The notes under the pieces: generated by a model
Told to the model about the DNA's origin: nothing
Seen by the model: only the letters and a program-made list of their open reading frames with translations
The model's database searches: none
Made by a program: the position numbers and the translations under genes
In this document: positions 18,401 through 25,352 of the stretch, one piece after another
Layout: the number at the start of each line of letters is the position of its first letter
Numbering within the stretch: the first letter of the stretch is position 1
Origin: Tabrizicola_A sp965284335
Lineage (GTDB): Bacteria > Pseudomonadota > Alphaproteobacteria > Rhodobacterales > Rhodobacteraceae
Reading direction: 5' to 3' (one strand)
Assembly: GCF_965284335.1 (NCBI RefSeq)
Contig: NZ_OZ260076.1
DNA: 64,000 nt

Positions 18401-18506
18401 CGCCCGACCCAACTGGAATAAAGTTACCCTGACCCTCACCAGCGACGCTGCCAAGTTGAGAACCGCCCGCAATGTCGCGGACAGCGAAATCAATCGCCGT
18501 TACCAT
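15489..18506 (-). CDS. BapA/LapA-like type I-secreted adhesin with Ig-like repeats
   Basis: Predicted surface or secreted adhesin of 1005 residues. ATG at 18504-18506 (MVTAIDFAVRDIAGG) has GGAG 7 bases upstream; the TTG six codons earlier is rejected. Order: BapA-type prefix domain (about 1-125, with NLVIQLADGR-like NDLVIQLADGRNIILSGYF); a hydrophobic Ala/Gly segment (about 145-170); a Gly/Asp low-complexity linker; six Ig-like repeats of about 100 residues marked by GT-x-E-P-G-ST-V and ATD-x-AGN motifs (about 230-810); and a C-terminal domain with LTITPEQVLALTGADKQLTI, resembling type I adhesin secretion regions. No RTX nonapeptides (GGxGxDxxx) are present. First gene of the secretion operon, so it is its probable cargo. 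Short for a Bap-type protein, but with an intact head and tail. Confidence 0.82.
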   Translation of the reverse strand: MVTAIDFAVRDIAGGSQLGSVAGEGQGNFIPVGSGDSISLNLSKVSIIGYEQQGNDLVIQLADGRNIILSGYFNEAAGDQNKLYLSDNGTITEVIISETGDGMLFADYGPTQAWEKWSPLDDLRFADADSVANGVGASDEPAGMAALVPGLLGGAGGLGAAAAVVGGAALVGGGGGGGTSGGGGDDGGGNDGDGGGDDGDDDDDGDDGDDGDGGTRRPPTVDPQDADPLTTNTTNPTITVTGTGEPGDNVKVTIGGVTETAIIGGNGTWSVTYPTDGLPADGNHTATVVVTQPNGTQTTLTGPAFVIDMTPPDVETTFGTTAQNDVENLSEYANGVSLGGTGEVGANIKVVINGHTQTTTVGDNGEWSVTFTQAQIPAGQYYELPAVITATDALGNKTVLNQAIAIDTVATLGINQIAGDDILNALENGKAITVTGTAEKGSTDVMVSWNGTTLPATVNPATGNWTVNFPAGLFGTIQSTQTQVTVTAKDAAGNSASASRNVRVDTLAEVDVNANQIGGDDRMTLSESRSFNLTGTADPGSTVKVTFEGQVVTVTANGDGNWTAPFAFANFGAATRNGIVQVQATDTAGNTATTSHTIKIDTEVTNFRLTAVDDLTSLAPGADAVNATEALNGVTISGTVEPGSTVTVKWGDMTLPASAVTVNANGTWTASVPASAIPGGQTSVLVTATARDQFGNLSAPLTQNVAIDRVVTPLTREGGAIGGDGYINAAEAAAGVTLTGTVEPNSTVWVRVNGGAAIETTATANGTWTITVPKSRLPVGDDIPVSVQVSARDWVGNVRHLDAETVRIDTVAPNDPQRVADAGAGNQLFGIATAASADDYSYHTVNAAGTATELTPAAEYSGTVDVGGTTVNANWAMFSTAIPDGTYLVINNQDVAGNQSSTLYLRNTTGEVTVDLGRSGLQNFDFGTIDLSAADANLTITPEQVLALTGADKQLTITGGTDDVVNISGVTSVANADGGFKLYTLGDSGASVLIDADIHVNQTGV

Positions 18507-18944
18507 AATACCACTCCGCCTCAAGACCGGAACATTTCGCCCGGCATATTGTTATGGACCCCATCTAACGAGGGTCGCTTGCCCTATGGGATAACCGGGA
18601 GTGGACACAATTTCTAGTGTTTAGTTCGCAAAAGCTTAATTTTTGTCGCAATTTTTCGCATCAAATGCATTGATTGCGGTTTTTTTGCGACAGTTTGGCG
18701 GGTCAACAAGCGGCGCTGGGCGCCTTGCTGCCATGGCGCTTTGGGTGCAGGCGTCCCCATATCCTGCGCAGCTTTTGCCTCTTTAGTGGCCAATCCGGCC
18801 GCGTTCTGTGGTAGTTTGGGGCGTGCCGTGAATGACCGGTGTTTTTGCGCCAATCTTGGCCGTTGGATGGCAACGGCCTGCCACCCCCCCGCGCAAGGTA
18901 TCGCCTATGCGCGCGGGCAGGGGGTGTCGGGGTTTTGGCCAAAC
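18507..18944. other. 438-base intergenic region upstream of the adhesin operon
   Basis: No credible gene; short frames here have no ribosome site and unusual composition. The 18600-18700 part is notably AT-rich for this chromosome (TTAGTTCGCAAAAGCTTAAT; repeated TTTTTGTCGC and GCGACA arms around 18643-18692). It probably carries the adhesin promoter and regulator sites. The part nearer the RidA stop shows nothing recognisable. Confidence 0.5.
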
Positions 18945-19472
18945 CTACGGGCAGTCGTCGGTCAATTCGATCGTCGCCCATGTCTCGAAACACACCCCGC
19001 CGGCCAGCGCCATGACGCCAATCGTGGCGCGTCCCCCAAGGCCACGGTCACGGCCAAAGACCTCGACAAACAGGTCTGACAGACCGGAGGAGACGCGGTG
19101 AACGTCCTCATATTCAGGGGTGCAGACGACAAAATTCAGACTGCGCACAATGGATTTCACATAGTCAAGACTGCCGACCGCCTGCTTGATCCCGCCCAGC
19201 ACATTCAGCCCGGTCTGACGGGCTGCGGCATAGCCCTGCTCGGTGGTCAAATCTTGGCCCAACCGCCCCTTGTGGGTGATCTGCGTGCCGATCTGTGCGA
19301 CATGGCCCGATAGGAACAGAAGGCTGCCAATACGGTGATAGGGCTTCATCGTGCCGTAATCCGCCCCATAATAGCCGATGCGGTCAAAATCCGGAATATC
19401 AAGGCCCATCATCAGGGCCAGCTTCTCTGGACTCTGCAGTGCCGGGGTTTGCGTCTTTGGGTTTTCGGTCAT
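18945..19472 (-). CDS. RidA/YjgF family protein (Rid superfamily)
   Basis: A 175-residue member of the RidA (L-PSP endoribonuclease-like) superfamily, which hydrolyses reactive enamine/imine intermediates or carries related roles. ATG at 19470-19472 is chosen because GAGAGGG lies 7 bases upstream (MTENPKTQTPALQSPEK); the longer frame reads through the divergent lipoprotein gene. Family features are LLFLSGHVAQIGTQITHKGRLG, the tail GRDRGLGGRATIGVMALAGG, where the Arg of the RidA active site falls in GGRATIGV, and FETWATIEL at the C-terminus. It is longer than canonical RidA (about 130 residues), matching the longer COG0251 subgroup. Substrate unknown. Divergent from the lipoprotein gene, 138 bases between starts. 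Confidence 0.82.
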   Translation of the reverse strand: MTENPKTQTPALQSPEKLALMMGLDIPDFDRIGYYGADYGTMKPYHRIGSLLFLSGHVAQIGTQITHKGRLGQDLTTEQGYAAARQTGLNVLGGIKQAVGSLDYVKSIVRSLNFVVCTPEYEDVHRVSSGLSDLFVEVFGRDRGLGGRATIGVMALAGGVCFETWATIELTDDCP

Positions 19473-19610
19473 GGCCATCCCTCTCGTCATTTCAGGCAGC
19501 GTAACAGCCACTTGATCGCGGACAAGGGGGCACATGGCGACCAGCGGTTGCGCCATGGCAGCTAGCCCTGTATCCCAAAACCCAGAAGCTGCCCCTTCGG
19601 AGTGTTCGTG

Positions 19611-20273
19611 ATGCGATTCTTGCGTGCTGCCTGTCTGCTGCTTGGCGTCGGTCTGGGGCTGATGGCCTGTCAGACCAATGATTTGGCCGAACCTCCTGCG
19701 CCCTTGGGTGATTTCGCCTTGGGTCACAACATCGTGGTGACCTCGAACATGCAAAAGGTCGCAATCTCGCGCAATGCGAGCGGTGAAGACTGGGAGGCGG
19801 CCTTGGAAAAGGCAATTGACCAGCGCTTTGGCCGTTATCAGGGCGAAAAACTTTATAATATTGGCGTTTCAATCGACGCCTTCGCACTGGCCCCGCCCGG
19901 CGTTCCTTTGGTTTTGAACCCGAAATCGGCTTTGGGCATCACCGTCACCATTTGGGATGATGCGGCACAGAAAAAGCTGAACGAAGAGGGCAAGCAGATC
20001 ATCGTGATGGAAAAGATGTCGGGCGAAACCGTGCTGGGTTCGGGTCTGACACAATCTGCGGCCAAGCAGATGGAGATTCTGTCTTACAACGCAGCCAAGG
20101 CGATTGAGGGCTGGCTGTTGGAAAACCCAGAATGGTTTGGCCTGCCCCCAAAGGCCGAGACCACAGGGCCTGCCCCCACCACCTTTGGCGCCACCGCGCC
20201 ATCGGCGGCTCCGGCTGCGGCCACTGCGGCCGCGCCAATCACGGTCGAACCCGTCACCACTTTGACAGAGTAA
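19611..20273 (+). CDS. Putative lipoprotein of unknown function
   Basis: 220-residue predicted lipoprotein. The start ATG at 19611 follows GGAG; the signal peptide MRFLRAACLLLGVGLGLMAC ends in a lipobox (LMAC), so Cys20 would be lipidated. After Cys the chain reads QTNDLAEPPAPLG. The central part (about 40-170) is a mixed alpha/beta domain with no motif recognised. The last ~40 residues are a low-complexity Pro/Ala/Thr tail. It sits just upstream of the tuf promoter and has no operon partner. Similar small lipoproteins are common in Rhodobacteraceae, but no function is known to me. Confidence 0.7.
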   Translation: MRFLRAACLLLGVGLGLMACQTNDLAEPPAPLGDFALGHNIVVTSNMQKVAISRNASGEDWEAALEKAIDQRFGRYQGEKLYNIGVSIDAFALAPPGVPLVLNPKSALGITVTIWDDAAQKKLNEEGKQIIVMEKMSGETVLGSGLTQSAAKQMEILSYNAAKAIEGWLLENPEWFGLPPKAETTGPAPTTFGATAPSAAPAAATAAAPITVEPVTTLTE

Positions 20274-20325
20274 GATAGCCCGTGGCGCTGCCTTGCCTTT
20301 TGCCGCTCTTGTTGCCCGGCAGGTC

Positions 20326-20354
20326 TTGATTTTTCCCGGCTGGGAAGATAATTG
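20326..20354 (+). promoter_or_regulatory. Candidate sigma-70-type promoter of tufA
   Basis: TTGATT at 20326-20331 and TAATTG at 20349-20354 (17-base spacer; an overlapping GATAAT gives 15) lie in the 137-base gap between the lipoprotein stop and tuf. A G/C-rich inverted repeat (CCGGGCCC, GGGCCCCCGG) follows in the leader. Pattern-based only. Confidence 0.4.
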
Positions 20355-20410
20355 CCCGCCCGTGGAACACCGGGCCCATTGCGGGCCCCCGGATAAGCAA
20401 GGGCGCCCTC

Positions 20411-21586
20411 ATGGCAAAGGCAAAGTTTGAACGGACGAAACCGCACGTTAACATTGGCACGATTGGCCACGTTGACCATGGCAAGACGACGCTGACGGCA
20501 GCGATCACCAAGTATTTTGGTGAATTCCGCGCCTATGACCAGATTGACGGTGCGCCGGAAGAGCGTGCACGCGGGATCACGATTTCGACCGCGCACGTGG
20601 AATATGAGACGGAGAACCGTCACTATGCACACGTCGACTGCCCCGGCCACGCTGACTATGTGAAGAACATGATCACGGGTGCGGCACAGATGGACGGCGC
20701 GATTCTGGTTTGCGCGGCCTCGGACGGCCCGATGCCGCAGACGCGCGAGCACATCCTGCTTGGCCGCCAGGTGGGTATTCCCTACATGGTGTGCTACATG
20801 AACAAGGTTGACCTTGTGGATGACGCCGAACTGATCGAACTGGTGGAAATGGAACTGCGCGAGCTGTTCTCGTCCTACGAATACCCCGGCGACGACATTC
20901 CGATCATCAAGGGCTCGGCCCACCAGGCGATGATTGGCGAGCGTAAGGACATCGGTGAAGATTCGATCCGCGCGCTGATGGCGGCTGTTGACAGCTACAT
21001 CCCGACCCCGGCCCGCGCGGTTGACCAGCCCTTCCTGATGCCGATCGAAGACGTGTTCTCGATCTCGGGCCGCGGCACGGTTGTGACCGGTCGTGTGGAG
21101 CGTGGCGTGATCAACGTCGGCGACGAAGTTGAGATCGTGGGCATCCGCGAGACCAAGAAGTCGGTCTGCACCGGTGTGGAAATGTTCCGCAAGCTGTTGG
21201 ATCGTGGTGAAGCTGGCGACAACGTCGGCGTTCTGTTGCGCGGTATCGACCGTGAAGGCGTGGAACGTGGTCAGGTGCTGTGCAAGCCGAAGTCGGTGAA
21301 CCCGCACACCAAGTTCGAAGCCGAGGCCTATATCCTGACCAAGGAAGAAGGCGGCCGTCACACGCCATTCTTCGCGAACTACCGCCCGCAGTTCTACTTC
21401 CGCACCACGGACGTGACCGGGACGGTTGAGCTTCCGGCTGGCACCGAGATGGTGATGCCGGGCGACAACCTGAAGTTCAACGTGACGCTGATCGCCCCGA
21501 TCGCGATGGAAGAGAAGCTGCGCTTCGCCATCCGCGAAGGCGGCCGCACCGTCGGCGCGGGCGTCGTGTCGAAGATCATCGAGTGA
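20411..21586 (+). CDS. tuf: Elongation factor Tu, copy 1
   Basis: GTPase that delivers aminoacyl-tRNA to the ribosome; cytoplasmic. The 391 residues carry G1 GHVDHGKT (about 18-25), switch I/G2 ARGITI, G3 DCPGHADY, G4 NKVD and domains 2 and 3 complete to GAGVVSKIIE. The nucleotide sequence is identical to the second copy at 40531-41706 except for one synonymous Pro codon change seen at 21367 (CCA here, CCG there), which indicates recent or continuing gene conversion. Here it is a solitary gene with its own promoter, placed upstream of tRNA-Trp-secE-nusG as in many proteobacteria; the other copy follows fusA. Confidence 0.98.
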   Translation: MAKAKFERTKPHVNIGTIGHVDHGKTTLTAAITKYFGEFRAYDQIDGAPEERARGITISTAHVEYETENRHYAHVDCPGHADYVKNMITGAAQMDGAILVCAASDGPMPQTREHILLGRQVGIPYMVCYMNKVDLVDDAELIELVEMELRELFSSYEYPGDDIPIIKGSAHQAMIGERKDIGEDSIRALMAAVDSYIPTPARAVDQPFLMPIEDVFSISGRGTVVTGRVERGVINVGDEVEIVGIRETKKSVCTGVEMFRKLLDRGEAGDNVGVLLRGIDREGVERGQVLCKPKSVNPHTKFEAEAYILTKEEGGRHTPFFANYRPQFYFRTTDVTGTVELPAGTEMVMPGDNLKFNVTLIAPIAMEEKLRFAIREGGRTVGAGVVSKIIE

Positions 21587-21630
21587 TGATCCCGAGACGC
21601 GCCAGCTAAGGGCTTGTCGAAGATCATCGA
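21567..21630 (+). repeat. Remnant of tuf 3' end repeated just downstream of the stop codon
   Basis: The 16-base sequence at 21567-21582 that encodes the end of tuf (TGTCGAAGATCATCGA) recurs exactly at 21615-21630, again followed by an in-frame stop-like TAA. The same arrangement is present after copy 2 (41687-41702 and 41735-41750). This looks like a scar of an old recombination at the tuf 3' end. Confidence 0.75.
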
Positions 21631-21655
21631 ATAATCTGCCGCAAGGCCGATAAGG

Positions 21656-21682
21656 AAAAGGCCGCCCCCGGGCGGCCTTTTT
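21656..21682 (+). terminator. Intrinsic terminator of tuf copy 1
   Basis: G/C-rich stem (AAAAGGCCGCCC and GGGCGGCCTTTT) with a short loop and a run of five T. It lies about 70 bases after the tuf stop and is identical to the terminator after copy 2. Confidence 0.9.
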
Positions 21683-21700
21683 CCATATCCGCCCCCCAAA

Positions 21701-21761
21701 CTCGTCGAGCCCTTCGGGCACTCCTCGTCACCCCCGACGAGGCCACGAAGGGCCCGAGGAG
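21701..21761. repeat. Cruciform-forming intergenic repeat, copy 1 (CTCGTCGAG...CACTCCTCG)
   Basis: Contains a small hairpin GAG-CCC-TTC-GGG-CA-CTC inside the conserved frame CTCGTCGAG...CACTCCTCG, followed by inner arms CCTCGTC/GACGAGG and a distal CGAAGGGCCCG that can also pair with the left arm. Two further copies lie at 36116-36181 and 41821-41881, with base-paired substitutions in the hairpin. Confidence 0.65.
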
Positions 21762-21768
21762 GGAAGGG

Positions 21769-22032
21769 TCAACGCGTCAGCCGCGTGACAATCCGCCGAG
21801 TGATCGGCGCCACAACCAGAACCGAGGGAAACGCGATCAACCAAGAGATCCCCCAGTTGCTCACCCATGTGCCAATAAACGCATCCGACAGCCCCAAGGC
21901 GCGGTAGGTCGAAACACCCGACACCATCAAAGACATCAAACCCGACAGGATCAGGCCAAAGAGAAGAGGGGCAAAGCGGGCGGGCAGCATGATCGGGCCT
22001 ATTGGTTGTTGCGTGCGCGTTTTAGCGGGCAT
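21769..22032 (-). CDS. DUF2798 family small membrane protein
   Basis: 87-residue protein beginning MPAKTRTQQPIGPIM (ATG 22030-22032; the TTG eight codons earlier is an alternative). There are two predicted membrane helices, FAPLLFGLILSGLMSLMVSG and GTWVSNWGISWLIAFPSVLVV. The pattern SGLMSLMVSGVSTYRALG followed by WxxxWxxSWLIAFP-VLVVAP is that of the DUF2798 family of inner-membrane proteins, whose function is unknown. It stands alone between the tuf copy and tRNA-Trp, on the opposite strand. No clear ribosome site. Confidence 0.75.
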   Translation of the reverse strand: MPAKTRTQQPIGPIMLPARFAPLLFGLILSGLMSLMVSGVSTYRALGLSDAFIGTWVSNWGISWLIAFPSVLVVAPITRRIVTRLTR

Positions 22033-22104
22033 GAAAAGCGGTGACCAGCCTGACAAAGGCCCTTGATTTCCCCGCGCCCCTGCCGTAACCCCTGCGCCAG
22101 GCTT

Positions 22105-22180
22105 AGGAGTTTAGCTCAGTTGGTAGAGCATCGGTCTCCAAAACCGAGGGTCGTGGGTTCGAGTCCCCCAACTCCTGCCA
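22105..22180 (+). tRNA. tRNA-Trp (anticodon CCA)
   Basis: 76 bases including an encoded 3' CCA. The acceptor stem AGGAGTT pairs with AACTCCT, the D-loop region TAGCTCAGTTGGTAGAGC is canonical, and the anticodon stem-loop reads CGGTCTCCAAAACCG with CCA in the loop. The T-arm is GTGGG-TTCGAGT-CCCCC. Its position directly before secE-nusG is the usual place for tRNA-Trp. Confidence 0.97.
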
Positions 22181-22304
22181 AGCCTGCCTTCCCCCATGAC
22201 ATGTGCCGACCCCTCCCTTGCGCCTGTGCTCTTGGGAATGATCGGCCTTGAATTTGCAGCCGCCTGCGCGTATCTGGCCCAAGACACAAGCATCGGAATC
22301 GAGC

Positions 22305-22502
22305 ATGGCCACCAAGACCTCTCCCACTCAGTTCATCGCGCAAACCCGCGCCGAGATTGCCAAGGTGATCTGGCCGACCCGCCGCGAGGTGGTGTTGACC
22401 ACGATCATGGTGTTCATCATGGCCGCCCTGACCGCGACCTTCTTTTCGCTGGTCGACATGGCGATTCGTTTTGGCTTGCGGCTGATCATCGGCGGCGCCT
22501 GA
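22305..22502 (+). CDS. secE: Preprotein translocase subunit SecE
   Basis: 65-residue single-membrane-helix subunit that clamps SecY in the inner membrane. It starts at MATKTSPTQF. The family motif FIAQTRAEIAKVIWPTRREVVLTTIMV is followed by the membrane helix (IMVFIMAALTATFFSLVDMA). The upstream in-frame extension covers the region after tRNA-Trp and is not coding. It is the first gene of the secE-nusG-rplK-rplA group; nusG starts 191 bases later. Confidence 0.95.
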   Translation: MATKTSPTQFIAQTRAEIAKVIWPTRREVVLTTIMVFIMAALTATFFSLVDMAIRFGLRLIIGGA

Positions 22503-22693
22503 ACGGCCCTTTGCTGCGGAATTGCCTTGAAATCTGGGCGGTTGGCGGCTATCTCGCCCTCAATCACGGGAACACGGCGCGCAGCGATTCGAGTTGCGCG
22601 CTGTTTTTTGTTCCCGAAAGAGCCGGGAAAAATCTCGGATAATGCAGGAAATTCAGTCCCTTGGCGGGGATGGCAAGTTAAGGTGGAATAGGC

Positions 22694-23227
22694 ATGGCCA
22701 AGCGTTGGTATTCGGTGAGCGTGCTGTCGAACTTCGAAAAGAAGGTCGCAGAGCAAATCCGTACGGCTGTCGCTGATGCCAATCTTGGTGACGAGATTGA
22801 CGAAGTTCTGGTGCCGACCGAAGAAGTGATCGAAGTGCGTCGCGGCAAGAAGGTGACGTCGGAACGTCGCTTCATGCCCGGCTATGTTCTGGTGCGGATG
22901 GAGATGACCAACCGCGGCTATCACCTGATCTCGTCGATCAACCGCGTGACGGGTTTTCTTGGGCCTCAGGGCCGGCCCATGCCCATGCGTGACGCCGAGG
23001 TGAACCAGATTCTGAACCGCGTCGAAGAAGGTCAGGAAGCCCCGCGCAACCTGATCCGGTTCGAGGTGGGTGAAAAGGTCAAGGTCACCGATGGCCCGTT
23101 TGAAGGCTTTGATGGCATGGTTGAGGACGTGGATGAGGGCCACAGCCGCCTGAAAGTGTCCGTCTCGATCTTTGGGCGCGCGACGCCCGTGGAATTGGAA
23201 TTCACTCAGGTGTCGAAAAACCTCTGA
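22694..23227 (+). CDS. nusG: Transcription termination/antitermination factor NusG
   Basis: Couples RNA polymerase to Rho or to the ribosome (S10). The 177 residues carry an N-terminal NGN domain (MAKRWYSVSVLSNFEKKVAEQI, then PGYVLVRMEM and VTGFLG) and a C-terminal KOW domain (FEVGEKVKVTDGPFEGFDGMVEDVD). ATG at 22694 is preceded by AGGTGG. Length and both domains are normal for alphaproteobacteria. Confidence 0.97.
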   Translation: MAKRWYSVSVLSNFEKKVAEQIRTAVADANLGDEIDEVLVPTEEVIEVRRGKKVTSERRFMPGYVLVRMEMTNRGYHLISSINRVTGFLGPQGRPMPMRDAEVNQILNRVEEGQEAPRNLIRFEVGEKVKVTDGPFEGFDGMVEDVDEGHSRLKVSVSIFGRATPVELEFTQVSKNL

Positions 23228-23333
23228 GTGCATCGCGTGGGAGGCGCGCTTTCGGGACACCCCGTTGGCAGACCGGACCACTAAACCGCGCATCCGTCCA
23301 TGAGGGGCGGCGCAGTGATAAAGGAGAGGCCAG

Positions 23334-23786
23334 ATGGCCAAGAAGATTGTTGGCAGCTTGAAGCTGCAAGTGAAGGCCCAGCAGGCCAACCCATCGCCCC
23401 CGGTTGGTCCGGCGCTGGGTCAGCGCGGGTTGAATATCATGGCGTTCGTGAAGGAATTCAACGCCAAGACCGCCGAGATTCCGCCCGGCACCCCGACCCC
23501 GGTGATCATCACCTACTACGCCGACAAGTCGTTCAGCCTTGAGCTGAAGACCGCGCCTGCCTCGTTCCTGATCAAGCAGGCCGCAGGTCTGCCGGCTGTG
23601 GGCAAGCGCGCGCGCTCCAAGGGTGCGACCAAGCCGGGCCGTGAAGTGGCTGGCACCATCACCACCGCTGCTCTGCGCAAGATTGCCGAGACCAAAATGA
23701 AAGATCTCAACGCCAATTCGATCGAAGCGGCAATGAACATCATTCTTGGGTCGGCCAAGTCCTGCGGCATCGAAGTGAAGGGCTGA
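23334..23786 (+). CDS. rplK: 50S ribosomal protein L11
   Basis: Component of the GTPase-associated centre of the large subunit, contacting 23S rRNA helices 43/44. The 150 residues show the N-terminal signature PSPPVGPALGQRGLNIMAF and a C-terminal rRNA-binding domain with KMKDLNANSIEAAMNIILGSAKSCGIEV. AAAGGAGAGG lies upstream of the start. rplA follows 5 bases later. Confidence 0.98.
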   Translation: MAKKIVGSLKLQVKAQQANPSPPVGPALGQRGLNIMAFVKEFNAKTAEIPPGTPTPVIITYYADKSFSLELKTAPASFLIKQAAGLPAVGKRARSKGATKPGREVAGTITTAALRKIAETKMKDLNANSIEAAMNIILGSAKSCGIEVKG

Positions 23787-23791
23787 TCATC

Positions 23792-24487
23792 ATGGCAAAA
23801 ATTGGTAAGCGTTCGGCAAAGGCCAACGAAGTTTTCGCCGGCAAGTCGCTGATCTCGGTCGAGGAAGCGGTCAAGCTGATCAAGGGTGCCGCGTCGGCCA
23901 AGTTCGACGAGACGCTGGAAATCGCAATGAACCTTGGCGTTGACCCGCGTCATGCGGACCAAATGGTTCGTGGCGTGGTGCAGTTGCCGAATGGCACGGG
24001 TAAAACCGTGCGCGTGGCCGTGTTCGCCCGTGGCGCCAAGGCTGACGAAGCCAAGGCCGCTGGTGCAGATATCGTCGGTGCCGAGGACCTGATGGAAACC
24101 ATCCAGTCCGGCAAAATCGAGTTCGATCGCTGCATCGCAACCCCCGACATGATGCCGCTGGTCGGCCGTCTGGGTAAGATCCTTGGCCCGCGCAACCTGA
24201 TGCCGAACCCCAAGGTCGGCACCGTGACGATGGACGTGAAAACCGCTGTCGAAGCTGCCAAAGGCGGCGAAGTGCAGTTCAAGGTCGAAAAGGCCGGGGT
24301 CATTCACGCAGGTATCGGCAAGATCTCGTTCGATGAGGCCAAGCTGGCCGAAAACGTGCGCGCCTTTGTGGATGCTGTGTCCAAGGCCAAGCCGGCAGGT
24401 GCCAAGGGCGCCTATCTGAAGAAGGTCTCCTTGTCCTCGACCATGGGTCCGGGCGTCTCGGTGGATCTGTCTTCGGCCACCGCCTAA
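23792..24487 (+). CDS. rplA: 50S ribosomal protein L1
   Basis: L1-stalk protein and, in the family, translational repressor of its own L11-L1 message. The 231 residues contain the signature VGRLGKILGPRNLMPNPKVGTV (about 121-142). A strong terminator follows, so unlike in E. coli the L11-L1 unit is transcriptionally separated here from L10-L12. Confidence 0.98.
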   Translation: MAKIGKRSAKANEVFAGKSLISVEEAVKLIKGAASAKFDETLEIAMNLGVDPRHADQMVRGVVQLPNGTGKTVRVAVFARGAKADEAKAAGADIVGAEDLMETIQSGKIEFDRCIATPDMMPLVGRLGKILGPRNLMPNPKVGTVTMDVKTAVEAAKGGEVQFKVEKAGVIHAGIGKISFDEAKLAENVRAFVDAVSKAKPAGAKGAYLKKVSLSSTMGPGVSVDLSSATA

Positions 24488-24522
24488 GGGCTTTGGGGGC
24501 AACCCCATCGGATGAAAATTGC

Positions 24523-24551
24523 AACGGCCGCCCCGAAAAGGGCGGCCGTTT
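24523..24551 (+). terminator. Intrinsic terminator after rplA
   Basis: Stem AACGGCCGCCC / GGGCGGCCGTT with a GAAA-containing loop, then TTGCTTGTTT. It closes the secE-nusG-rplK-rplA unit before the inserted methyltransferase/glycosyltransferase pair. Confidence 0.85.
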
Positions 24552-24623
24552 GCTTGTTTGGGCCGCACTCTTGGGCCAGAATGCGCGCATTGAGGCAAAA
24601 GTATATTTGACCAAGGGGCAGTT

Positions 24624-25352
24624 ATGGCAAAGCCAGTTTTTCAAGATGGGGAAATGCGCCGTCTGGCACGGCGGCTAGAGCCGGGCGCGGTTGAACGGTT
24701 GTCAGCGGCAAAGGTGCAAGAGGCCGAAGATTTCCGCCTGTTTCGCTATGATACGCCGGATGGCAAGGTGGATATCGACCTGTATCGTCGGCTGCAAACC
24801 GAAGCCAATAAGATGAAAATCGAAAACCAATGGGTGCCAGAAGAGCATATCCAGCTTCTGTCGGCCTATCTGCGCGCTATGGGCGTTCAAGTTGCCCGCG
24901 GGGTCTGTCACGGCACCCGGCGCGGCAATGAACAGGTCTGGTTCCGCAAGCACCTTGGCGCGGGGGCCGATGTCTTTGGCACCGAGATTTCCGACAATGC
25001 CACCGAGTTTCCGCACACCATCCAATGGGATTTCCACGATGTCGATCCTGCCTGGGTCGGGCAGATGGAGATGGTCTATTCCAATTCCTGGGACCACGCC
25101 CATGACCCGGAATTGGCCTTTGCGGGCTGGATCTCCTGCCTGCGCCCGGGTGGGTTCCTCATGCTCGATCACGGCTGGAACTATCAGCCCGAGCGGGTGA
25201 CGGCGATGGACCCTTTCGGCATCTCCGAGGCCGGGCTTGTCGCCATGCTGAACCGAGTCGGCGCGGGCAAGGGTGAGGTGGTTGAGGTGATCGATGGCGG
25301 CCAGCACAAGGATATGCCGATCCGCACCGTCATGTTCCGCGCCCATCGGTGA
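24624..25352 (+). CDS. SAM-dependent methyltransferase-like protein, unknown substrate
   Basis: 242 residues. A Rossmann-type methyltransferase core is suggested by VARGVCHGTRRGNEQVWFRKHLG leading to an acidic strand end (FGTEIS), then QMEMVYSNSWDHAHDPELAFAGWISCLRPGGFLMLDHG, in which LRPGGFLMLDH is the usual motif III. The N-terminus (about 1-80) is helical. The next gene, a DUF616 glycosyltransferase, overlaps it by 4 bases (GTGA), so the two act together. Placed between rplA and rplJ, where most bacteria have no gene. A surface-glycan or nucleotide-sugar role is inferred from the partner only. Confidence 0.6.
   Translation: MAKPVFQDGEMRRLARRLEPGAVERLSAAKVQEAEDFRLFRYDTPDGKVDIDLYRRLQTEANKMKIENQWVPEEHIQLLSAYLRAMGVQVARGVCHGTRRGNEQVWFRKHLGAGADVFGTEISDNATEFPHTIQWDFHDVDPAWVGQMEMVYSNSWDHAHDPELAFAGWISCLRPGGFLMLDHGWNYQPERVTAMDPFGISEAGLVAMLNRVGAGKGEVVEVIDGGQHKDMPIRTVMFRAHR

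Noticed and set aside
18614..18853. 79-codon minus-strand frame upstream of the adhesin
   Set aside because: Basic, compositionally odd translation with no family, in an AT-rich presumed promoter region; no good ribosome site.
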